Assembly: GCA_039926025.1 (NCBI GenBank)
Contig: JBDSXV010000219.1
Coordinates: 1-21,843 of the forward strand
Reading direction: 5' to 3'
DNA from: Dokdonella_A sp039926025
Lineage (GTDB): Bacteria > Pseudomonadota > Gammaproteobacteria > Xanthomonadales > Rhodanobacteraceae
DNA: 21,843 nucleotides
A program made the position numbers and the translations under genes. Shown piece after piece: positions 7,203 through 14,487 of the stretch (position 1 is its first letter; every line of letters starts with the position of its first letter). A model generated the notes under the pieces. The model saw only the letters and a program-made list of their open reading frames with translations, searched no databases and was not told the origin of the DNA.

Positions 7203-10200
7203 ATGTACCGGACTTTCGCGCACGTTGTTCTACTCCTGATGGTGAATGCAGCTCTGTTAGCCAGCGCCGGGCCCGCTCTCGCGCTCGATCCAAAACGGGA
7301 CTTCGAGCAATACGTCGCCAATAACTGGTCGATACAAGACGGTCTGCCGCAAATCAGCGTGTTGTCCATCGCGCAGGATCGCAAGGGCTATCTGTGGGTC
7401 GGCACCCAGAGCGGATTGGCGCGCTTCGACGGCGCGCGCTTTACCAACTACTCGCCTGAAACGGAGCCGCAGTTGCCGGGTGTCTGGGTCCGTTCGTTGC
7501 TGGTCGCCCGCGACGGCAAGCTGTGGATCGGAACCTACAAAGGACTGGCGGTGTATGCGGACGATCGTTTCACGACGGTCCCGCTCGCCAATACCGCGGC
7601 CCACCAGGTGCTTGATGTGTATTCGCTGGCTGAGTTGGATGGCGGGGTGATAGTCGCAGCGACCTCTGAAGGCGTACTGCGTGTCGATGGTGGTCGTCTG
7701 GTGGACAATGGCGATGGCATCAAGCCAGCGCTGTCGCTACTTCCGCGCAGCGACGGACTTTGGATCGGCAGTCACGGAACCGTGGTACGCGTCGCAGGCG
7801 GCAAGAGCACTGCGATGCCGCTTCCATCCACTCGTGAAGTGGCTGCAGTCACCAATTTGGTCGAGGCACACGGACGAATCTGGGCCGGCACTTCGCAAGG
7901 CTTGTTCGTGCGCGAGGGCGATGCCTGGAAACCCTACGATGCCGACCCGCTGCTGGGGACGTCGTGGATCAGCGCACTGTACGAAGATCATGATCACAAT
8001 CTGTGGGTCGGCACCAATTCCAAGCTCGTGCGAGTGCGCGAAGACGGCTCGCTCGAATCAATCAAGGGTGGGCCATCGCGAATCTACAAGAGCCTGTCGA
8101 GCGCGTATGAGGATCGCGAACACAACTTGTGGTTAGGCACTCAGGCCGACGGACTGACCCGGCTGTGGAACGGTTGGACCCTGCGCTACAGCGTCGGCGA
8201 CGGACTAAACGAAGCCGTAGTCTGGTCACTGTCGCGAGCACCCGATGGTTCGGTCTGGGTCGGCACAAGTGACGGCGTGAGTGTGCTCGAAAACGGCCAT
8301 TTTCGCGCCGTCGTGGCGGGTAGCGCGCTACCGCATCCGCACGCCTACAACTTGCTGGCCGAGGCCGATCGAGTGTGGATCGGTACGCGCCGCGGCCTGG
8401 CCATTTGGCGCAACGGTCGTCTCGAAGGATCGGCAGTGTTCGCTCCAATGGCTAGCGCACAAATCAACGGCATTGTCCGCGAACCCGACGGGACGCTGTG
8501 GTTTCCGACCACGGAGGGCCTGTTCCGCCTTGAGCGTGAAGGCCAGCCTGACGCAAAACTTCGCCGCTATGCGGAATCAGATGGCCTTACGGATAGCCGC
8601 GCGCGAGTTATCCAGCGCTTGCGCGATGGGCGTTTGCTGGTTGGCACTCAAGGCGGTCTGTTCGAGATGCACGGCGAGCGCTTCGACCCGGTGGGGGTGG
8701 CCGGCGGACTGCCACGCACTATCGATGTCAGCGCAATTCATCAGTTGACGTCGGGCGCAATCGCGGTCGGCACGAATTCGGAACAGCTGGTCGTGTTCGA
8801 CGGCCAGCGGTGGAATTTCCTCAATTCGCAACGTGGCCTGCCAGCCAACGTGCCGTTCTTCATGACCGAGGATGATCGCGGCTATCTGTGGATCGCCGGC
8901 ATTCGCGGAATTGAACGGGTGCCGCTCGACGACATTGCCCGCTTCGGACGCGGCGAGATCAGCGCGGTGCACGGCGAGATGCTGCTCAACGAACGCGGCG
9001 ACCGCAACGCCGGTCAACGAGGCTACTGCTGCAACGGCGCTGGCATGGCCAAGGGCTACATCGAGGGCCACGTGTTGTGGCTACCGACGCGTGACGGCGT
9101 GATGACGATGGACACGCATGGCGTCGAGAAAAATCCCATTCTGCCGCAGGTCGTGATCGAGCGAGTCCAATATCTGGACACGTGGCACGCTGTTGCCCAA
9201 CTCCCAGATGAGCTCGAACCCGACGCCCGAGATCTGGTGTTCCAATTCACCGTGCCGAGCTTTCAGGATCCCCGCAGCGTCCAGATACGCTATCGCCTGG
9301 TCGGCTACGACCGCGCGTGGCGGGAGCTGGATGATCGGGCAAGACGTCGCGCCAACTACACGAACCTGCAGCCGGGCGACTACAGCTTCGAAGTCATGGG
9401 TGCCAACAACGAGGGCGTATGGAATCCGCAGCCGGCGACACTACATTTCCGCATCAAGCCGCGATTCCACGAGACCTGGCTATTCGTGCTGATACTGGCC
9501 ACGCTGGGAGCCGTGCTGGCCTATGTGGCCTTCCGCTTTCAGGTGCGGCGACACCAGCGACAGCGAGCGCAACTCGAGGATCTGGTACAGGAGCGCACGG
9601 CCGAACTGGTGACCGTCAACCACAAACTCGCGGGCACCCAGACCCAACTTTTGCAGTCGGCAAAGATGGCCTCGGTCGGACTTCTGGCCGCCGGCGTCGC
9701 GCACGAGATCAACAACCCCATTGGCTATGTGCGCTCCAACCTGACCAGTCTGACGAGCTATGTGCAGAAGATTTTTTCCGTACTCCAAGGCTATGAACAA
9801 CTCGAAAAGGTCTTTGCAGCCCCGCCCCCGGAATTGGCGGCTGTGCAGGCACTCAAGCAGCACGTCGAACTGGACTACCTCCGCGAAGACATTGTCAATC
9901 TGCTGACGGAATCGGTCGAAGGCGTCACGCGTGTGCAGAAGATCGTCCAGGACCTAAAGGACTTCTCGCATGTCGATGAAGCCGAATGGCAGCCAACCAA
10001 TATCAACGACTGCATCGACAACACACTCAATGTGATCGCACACGAACTGAAATACAGGGCCGATGTCGTCAAGGAATACGGCACGCTGCCGACCATCGAC
10101 TGTTTTCCGTTCCAACTCGAACAGGTCATCATGAACCTGCTGATGAATGCTGCGCAGGCGATTGAAGGACGCGGCACGGTTACCGTCCGCAGCGGTTGCG

Positions 10201-10442
10201 ACGACGAGTGGGTCTGGGTTTCCATCAGCGACACAGGCAAAGGTATCGAGCCCGGAAACCTGCAGCGCATCTTCGAGCCGTTCTTCACTACCAAGCCCGT
10301 CGGTGTCGGCACCGGACTCGGACTTTCGGTGTCTTATGGCATTGTCCAGAAGCACGGCGGTTCGATCGAAGTGGCGAGCGAGCTCGGGATGGGAACCACG
10401 TTCACGATCAGGCTCCCTCGATCTGCTCGAGCGAAACCCTGA
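7203..10442 (+). CDS. Membrane sensor histidine kinase with two-component-regulator propellers and Y_Y_Y domain
   Basis: The product has 1079 residues. A signal sequence (HVVLLLMVNAALLASAGPALA) is followed by about 13 Reg_prop propeller strands of the type GYLWVGTQSGLARFDG, HNLWVGTNSKLVRV and GSVWVGTSDGVSVLENG up to about residue 590, enough for two seven-blade propellers. A CCNGAG block lies at 609-614, a Y_Y_Y domain at about 676-752, and a transmembrane helix at about 757-778 (WLFVLILATLGAVLAYVAF). The cytoplasmic part has a short coiled coil, a HisKA domain with His834 in VAHEINNPIGYV, an N-box with Asn982 (NLLMNAAQAI), the G1 box DTGKGI and the FFTTKPVGVGTGLGLS lid. It should autophosphorylate in response to a periplasmic ligand and pass phosphate to a separate receiver, since it has none. 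AAAGG lies only 2 nt before ATG 7203, which is close. Its kinase half is paralogous to the one at 14488-17541. Confidence 0.96.
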   Translation: MYRTFAHVVLLLMVNAALLASAGPALALDPKRDFEQYVANNWSIQDGLPQISVLSIAQDRKGYLWVGTQSGLARFDGARFTNYSPETEPQLPGVWVRSLLVARDGKLWIGTYKGLAVYADDRFTTVPLANTAAHQVLDVYSLAELDGGVIVAATSEGVLRVDGGRLVDNGDGIKPALSLLPRSDGLWIGSHGTVVRVAGGKSTAMPLPSTREVAAVTNLVEAHGRIWAGTSQGLFVREGDAWKPYDADPLLGTSWISALYEDHDHNLWVGTNSKLVRVREDGSLESIKGGPSRIYKSLSSAYEDREHNLWLGTQADGLTRLWNGWTLRYSVGDGLNEAVVWSLSRAPDGSVWVGTSDGVSVLENGHFRAVVAGSALPHPHAYNLLAEADRVWIGTRRGLAIWRNGRLEGSAVFAPMASAQINGIVREPDGTLWFPTTEGLFRLEREGQPDAKLRRYAESDGLTDSRARVIQRLRDGRLLVGTQGGLFEMHGERFDPVGVAGGLPRTIDVSAIHQLTSGAIAVGTNSEQLVVFDGQRWNFLNSQRGLPANVPFFMTEDDRGYLWIAGIRGIERVPLDDIARFGRGEISAVHGEMLLNERGDRNAGQRGYCCNGAGMAKGYIEGHVLWLPTRDGVMTMDTHGVEKNPILPQVVIERVQYLDTWHAVAQLPDELEPDARDLVFQFTVPSFQDPRSVQIRYRLVGYDRAWRELDDRARRRANYTNLQPGDYSFEVMGANNEGVWNPQPATLHFRIKPRFHETWLFVLILATLGAVLAYVAFRFQVRRHQRQRAQLEDLVQERTAELVTVNHKLAGTQTQLLQSAKMASVGLLAAGVAHEINNPIGYVRSNLTSLTSYVQKIFSVLQGYEQLEKVFAAPPPELAAVQALKQHVELDYLREDIVNLLTESVEGVTRVQKIVQDLKDFSHVDEAEWQPTNINDCIDNTLNVIAHELKYRADVVKEYGTLPTIDCFPFQLEQVIMNLLMNAAQAIEGRGTVTVRSGCDDEWVWVSISDTGKGIEPGNLQRIFEPFFTTKPVGVGTGLGLSVSYGIVQKHGGSIEVASELGMGTTFTIRLPRSARAKP

Positions 10443-10927
10443 TGCGGTGGCGGGAGCGTTGCTGGCGGAATTGCTATTCCCCGCCCGACAACGAAGCGTT
10501 GAATACATCCACACCCAACGCGTCGCTACCCTTTGCCTCTTGCGCTACTCGCAGATCGCTCTAGACAGCCATGGGTGCAAACGGCCGGAGCAACCGCATT
10601 CCGACAATACGTCGCCCGCCTGCTAAACAGCTCGCTTCACCATGATTGCCACGGTCGGACCTGTTCAGGCCGCTCGGCAAATTCAATTCGCCCCACGGCC
10701 ACTCTTCGTCGTTGGGCTCGGCGACGTTGCGACCGGCGAAAGTAGCGCGTCAGTGACAGGACTCGTCGCTCTGTTGGCGATGACGCATATTCCAATCGTT
10801 CGGTATCGGCCGAGCGATGGAAGTCGCGCTGATCTGCATGCCGAGCATGCACTGCCTCAGTCGCGCGTGACGACGGACTGGGTCCGTCGTGTTCGAAGGC
10901 GGGCCGCCGCGTGCAATGACGACCAAG
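10443..10927. other. Convergent intergenic region without a convincing gene
   Basis: About 485 bp separate the stops of the propeller kinase (plus) and the DUF1631-receiver gene (minus). Open frames exist on both strands (for example plus 10642-10983, which would overlap the end of the DUF1631 gene), but they are arginine-rich, lack ribosome binding sites and resemble nothing I know. The only structure I see is the perfect hairpin at 10870-10890. Confidence 0.4.
10870..10890. terminator. Perfect 9-bp hairpin, possible terminator of the DUF1631-receiver gene
   Basis: ACGACGGAC-TGG-GTCCGTCGT forms a perfect nine-pair stem with a three-base loop, 37 nt past the stop codon of the minus-strand gene ending at 10928. 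No T-tract follows on either strand, so it is either a poor intrinsic terminator, an RNA 3'-end stabiliser, or a chance palindrome. Confidence 0.3.
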
Positions 10928-13873
10928 TCATCCCGCAAGGGCCCCGCGCTCAAAAAAAAATTCGGCACGCGTCAATTGGCTGACGCCTCCCGTTCCGCGA
11001 ATAGGCACATGGTGACCCTTCGCCACGACGTCCTGAGTCGGCCCTGGAGCTCCATGGCGCGCTTCAAAATCGCGGAATGCATTCTGAACCTGCAGCCGGA
11101 TATCCTCGTCGTTCCAGGGCTTGGTAAGGAACTTGTAGATCACTCCGCGGTTGATCGCATCCGTCACTGCGGCCGCGTCAGAATAGCCACTTAGCATGAT
11201 GCGCACCGTGTCCGGGTGCAGTTCCTTTACTTTTCCAAGAAATTCCGTGCCGCTGCATTCAGGCATGCGCTGATCAGAAATGATCACCTGAACTTCATCC
11301 TGGCCAAGAATCTCCAAGCCGCCGCGCGCACTCGTGGCGGTAAGTATCCGATAGCCGTTGCCACGCAGAACACGGGTCAGTGCGCGAAGAATATTCTCTT
11401 CGTCGTCCACCAGGAGCAGCGTGCGCGACGGCTGTGGCTGCGACAGCTGTTCGCGACCCGCGAACCGATGGCGATGCATCTCGAGCGTCTGCGTCGCCAA
11501 TTCCGAATTCGGTTTCGAAAAGCGCTCCAGCGTGTCCACAATCGATGTCCACGCACGGTCCAGCAGCAGTTCTTGCTCGGCGCCGGCAACGCGTGCTCGC
11601 TCGCTCGCCATTTCTCGCGCAAGCTCCTCCAATGTCAGCTCCTCTGTCGGCACCCCACGCTGATTGATAAACAGGCAGCGACCGGTATCCGTGGAATACC
11701 AGGACAGTTTGCGTCGGACTGTATCGCCTTGTTGGTTGACCACGAACTCGATCCAGGTCCCTAGCGGAAGCGTGTGAATACGATCGAGTGCTGCCAGCTC
11801 CGATTGATTCAGTGTGAGCCCAACCGGATGGCTGGCCGCCATCTGCTCGGCTGGTGAAGTCGCCCCGCCAAGTCGGGCCTTGGCCCGGAGTTTTATCGCC
11901 AGCTCGGTTTGGGAGATCGGATTCTCTTCCTGATCAAACGAACCTGCGAACAACTTTCGCAGAATTGACTTGACGTCATCGCCATGCATGCCGACTTGTA
12001 TCAAGCCGGCTTCAACTTCCGACTCCAGGCCTGAGGTCGTTGACCCCTTGGCGTCATTTTCACTTCCAGCCGCGGCCACCAACAGTTGATCGACAACCTC
12101 CAACCGCCGCAGGTATACGTCGCTATCTTGGCCATCGCGCAGCAGACTGACTGCAAGCACATCTGTCCATGCCTGCTCGAGCAGCGTGCGCAGGAATTCA
12201 TTGGGCTTGTTTTTGGCGATTCGAGCGCTCATCGCGGCACCTGCCTGAAGGCGCGAACGCTCCAGCCGTTCGCGACCACGGGCGGCGTGGACGTAACGGC
12301 GTTCGGCGAGTTCAATCTTGTGCACGATAGAATCGACATGCTCCAACAGGACGTGAAGTGCGTCAGTGAAAATCGAGTTGCTGCCCTGGTATTCGCTGGC
12401 GATCTTGTTTGTGACAAGCTGCAACTTGCTGAGCAGCATCGGATCATTTTCAGCTTCGGTTTCGTCAACCCAGAACCGGCCGAATTCGACGATGTTGTCA
12501 AGCAATTGCCGTGCCGGATGCGCCTGATTCGAGAAGAAGCTCCTGTCCTTGAGCGCTACACGCAAGATTGGTATTTGCAGCTTGACCAGTATCCAATTGG
12601 TAACGCCGTTGGGTCGCGCACACCGTGACAAGTATTCGAATAGCATTGCGATCAAAGCTATCGCGTCGCCGGCTTCTTCGTCGATGCGCGGTTCGCGTCC
12701 ATCCGCGGAAAGCTCACGCAACACGGACAGCATTTCCTGTTTGATTCGTTCGCCCGAGTACAGGACCAGTTCGTCGTCTGCAATGATCGCCGCTGCCTTG
12801 CGCGCCTGAAGCGTGGCCAGCGCGCTCTGGATATCTTCGCTGCTGGCCGTGCAGGCCTCCGCACGACGGCAGTCGCTCATGAGCTGCCTTAGTGTCTCGA
12901 AATCAATCGGGCTACTCGGGCCAGGTTGCTTTTCAACTGGACTTGAGTCAAGAGGCCGGAGTGCAGCTGAAGGGTTTTCTGCGCCGGACAGAACTTTGCT
13001 GCGGGCAACCGGATTCGCTGAGGTGTTCGTCTGCCGAACAGATCTTAAGCTGGCCGCAGCGGCAGCCCCACTCGCCCCACCCTGCGTTAGCAGCGCGTGC
13101 AGGTACGGCAAGATACCCTGTTCAACCAAGTAGTTGTTGAGCACGTTGTAAAGCGATTCTGCGTCGTTCAATACCACGCGCTCGAAGCAGCGATACAACA
13201 CCAATCGATGCTCAAGCACCAGGTCCAACTCGCAAGTTCCGTAGCGCAGCGCCTCAGCGATTGAGCGGGGACCCAACGCCATGGCTTCGGGAGCCAGCCG
13301 CGACGTTCCAGCGAGCACGCCCAAGCGCTGGGCCAGCGCATACAACGGTTCGCGCACACGCAATTCGACCTTGATTGCCATGTCGGAAAGCACGAGCGAT
13401 TCATCCAGCTCAGTGCTCTCGGTCAGCAGAAGAGCGGGGCTCATCGGTTGAAGATTGAGCGCCAGGCTTGCTTGCGTAACGTCTTCGCCCAGATGCGCGA
13501 GCGAATTCTCCACACTGCGCAGGAAACGCGGCATCACTTCGGCGCGGCGGCGCTTGAGTTCATGGATCGAGTCAAAGTAGCCGTTCTGTTGTTCATTGGG
13601 CGCCTTGTCGGCGAGACGGAAGAGCTGCTTTTCGAATTCGCTCAAGGCTTCGGCAATGCGTATTTCCAATCCGCTGCCACAAAGCAGCAGCAAGCCCTGC
13701 AGGATGTCACGCGAGTGCTCCGGCATGTCCTTGCGCTCAGCCAAAGTGAGCTGGCGATTGGTTTGTGTTGGCTCCACAACATTCTCCAAAATATCCCGCA
13801 ACGTGGCGCCTGCCATGTGAACTTGCTTGCCGAACGCAGCGCCATCTGATGCCCGCCGCGCTCCAGTTGCCAA
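10928..13873 (-). CDS. DUF1631 protein fused to a C-terminal receiver domain
   Basis: The product has 981 residues. I keep the TTG start at 13873 because TAGGA lies 6 nt before it, whereas the next ATG (13816, MAGATLRDILEN) has no such site. Residues about 24-800 follow DUF1631 (PF07793): FEKQLFRLADKAPNEQQNGY, FDSIHELKRRRAEVMPRF, then LGPRSIAEALRYGTCELDL with LVLYRCFERVVLNDAESLYN, and near the end LPLGTWIEFVVNQQG-DTVRRKLSWYSTDTGRCLFINQRG, which resembles a PilZ-like barrel but lacks the RxxxR and DxSxxG motifs for cyclic di-GMP. Residues about 815-940 are a complete receiver: LLVDDEENIL, phosphoacceptor Asp867 in IISDQRMP, LSGYSD and FLTKPW. A 40-residue tail encoded partly by nine T (10952-10960) follows. 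DUF1631 has no assigned function. The gene is divergent from the GAF kinase at 14488, its likely phosphodonor. Confidence 0.93.
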   Translation of the reverse strand: MATGARRASDGAAFGKQVHMAGATLRDILENVVEPTQTNRQLTLAERKDMPEHSRDILQGLLLLCGSGLEIRIAEALSEFEKQLFRLADKAPNEQQNGYFDSIHELKRRRAEVMPRFLRSVENSLAHLGEDVTQASLALNLQPMSPALLLTESTELDESLVLSDMAIKVELRVREPLYALAQRLGVLAGTSRLAPEAMALGPRSIAEALRYGTCELDLVLEHRLVLYRCFERVVLNDAESLYNVLNNYLVEQGILPYLHALLTQGGASGAAAAASLRSVRQTNTSANPVARSKVLSGAENPSAALRPLDSSPVEKQPGPSSPIDFETLRQLMSDCRRAEACTASSEDIQSALATLQARKAAAIIADDELVLYSGERIKQEMLSVLRELSADGREPRIDEEAGDAIALIAMLFEYLSRCARPNGVTNWILVKLQIPILRVALKDRSFFSNQAHPARQLLDNIVEFGRFWVDETEAENDPMLLSKLQLVTNKIASEYQGSNSIFTDALHVLLEHVDSIVHKIELAERRYVHAARGRERLERSRLQAGAAMSARIAKNKPNEFLRTLLEQAWTDVLAVSLLRDGQDSDVYLRRLEVVDQLLVAAAGSENDAKGSTTSGLESEVEAGLIQVGMHGDDVKSILRKLFAGSFDQEENPISQTELAIKLRAKARLGGATSPAEQMAASHPVGLTLNQSELAALDRIHTLPLGTWIEFVVNQQGDTVRRKLSWYSTDTGRCLFINQRGVPTEELTLEELAREMASERARVAGAEQELLLDRAWTSIVDTLERFSKPNSELATQTLEMHRHRFAGREQLSQPQPSRTLLLVDDEENILRALTRVLRGNGYRILTATSARGGLEILGQDEVQVIISDQRMPECSGTEFLGKVKELHPDTVRIMLSGYSDAAAVTDAINRGVIYKFLTKPWNDEDIRLQVQNAFRDFEARHGAPGPTQDVVAKGHHVPIRGTGGVSQLTRAEFFFERGALAG

Positions 13874-13879
13874 TGTGTA

Positions 13880-13884
13880 TCCTA
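13880..13884 (-). promoter_or_regulatory. Ribosome binding site supporting a TTG start
   Basis: On the minus strand TAGGA ends 6 nt before TTG 13873. It is the reason for choosing the rare start codon over ATG 13816. The use of TTG with a moderate site would predict low expression. Confidence 0.5.
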
Positions 13885-13903
13885 CGGAGCGAGTTGGACA
13901 AAG

Positions 13904-13924
13904 GTAATTCGTATGAATACGTAG
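13904..13924. promoter_or_regulatory. Putative regulator-binding element, copy 2 (CGTA-N4-TACG)
   Basis: CGTATGAATACGTAG at 13910-13924, preceded by GTAATT, matches copy 1 at 19 of 21 positions. It ends 30 nt before the TTG start of the DUF1631-receiver gene, i.e. where the promoter or transcription start should be, so a bound protein would act directly on that gene. Confidence 0.45.
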
Positions 13925-14184
13925 TGCTTCGGGCGACGCCGTGGGAAGAACCCCGGATTCTCAGGTGACCTTGCCTGCCACCGCCCGCGTCTGCCCGTCT
14001 GCCGCCTGGCGGCGTAGTCGGCTGGCCACCACAAGAACGGCCCGTGAGTCGGGGCGGTCAATGCGAGAAGCGATGAATCGACTGGGAAACGATTGCTATT
14101 GCTTCGGCGAAACGCGCGTCTTTCCGGGTCGTCACGCAGCGCTTCGCCGATGTTCAACGCAACTGTCGCCGAGCGCGAACCATA

Positions 14185-14199
14185 CGTACAAATACTTAG
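14185..14199. promoter_or_regulatory. Putative regulator-binding element, copy 3 (degenerate)
   Basis: CGTACAAATACTTAG differs from copy 1 at two of 15 positions and keeps the CGTA half-site; the second half-site is TACT. It lies 288 bp before the GAF kinase start and 275 bp from copy 2, in the same orientation on the plus strand. Confidence 0.33.
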
Positions 14200-14487
14200 C
14201 AAGAGCTTCTGGCGCAGTCACGTTCGCCGCGGCAACGCCATCCGGCGCATGCGTTGACGGACCTCTGCAAACTTTCTGTTGTGGGCTGAGACTGGACGCG
14301 GCGGCGGTGCGAAACAGTGCAAGAACGGAGGACGCGGACGTGTCCGACCACTGATGAAATCAGACAATTCAAGTCATCCGAATTTCCCTCTTCCAAGGTG
14401 AAGAAAAGGCCGCCCGGTCCACGAAACTGACTGGCTCTCTGTCGGTGCACGCTGGATCCAGTCGAGAGATGCTAAGCTAAAACGGCC

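Larger units (their letters stand above)
13874..14487. other. Divergent control region between the DUF1631-receiver and GAF-kinase genes
   Basis: 614 bp without a convincing gene; the open frames 13941-14354 (plus) and 13882-14202 (minus) look like chance frames. It holds two copies of the CGTA-N4-TACG element (13904-13924 and 14185-14199) 275 bp apart, and small hairpins such as CGGAC-GT-GTCCG near 14336 and CTGAT-GAA-ATCAG near 14352. The length is generous for two promoters and suggests regulation from more than one site. I could not identify a clear sigma-70 promoter. Confidence 0.5.

Noticed and set aside
10642..10983. 113-codon plus-strand frame after the propeller kinase
   Set aside because: It would run antisense into the end of the DUF1631-receiver gene, has no ribosome binding site and resembles no known protein.
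13941..14354. 137-codon plus-strand frame in the divergent control region
   Set aside because: Arg/Ser/Ala-rich without structure-like pattern, no ribosome binding site, and it covers the third copy of the shared element.
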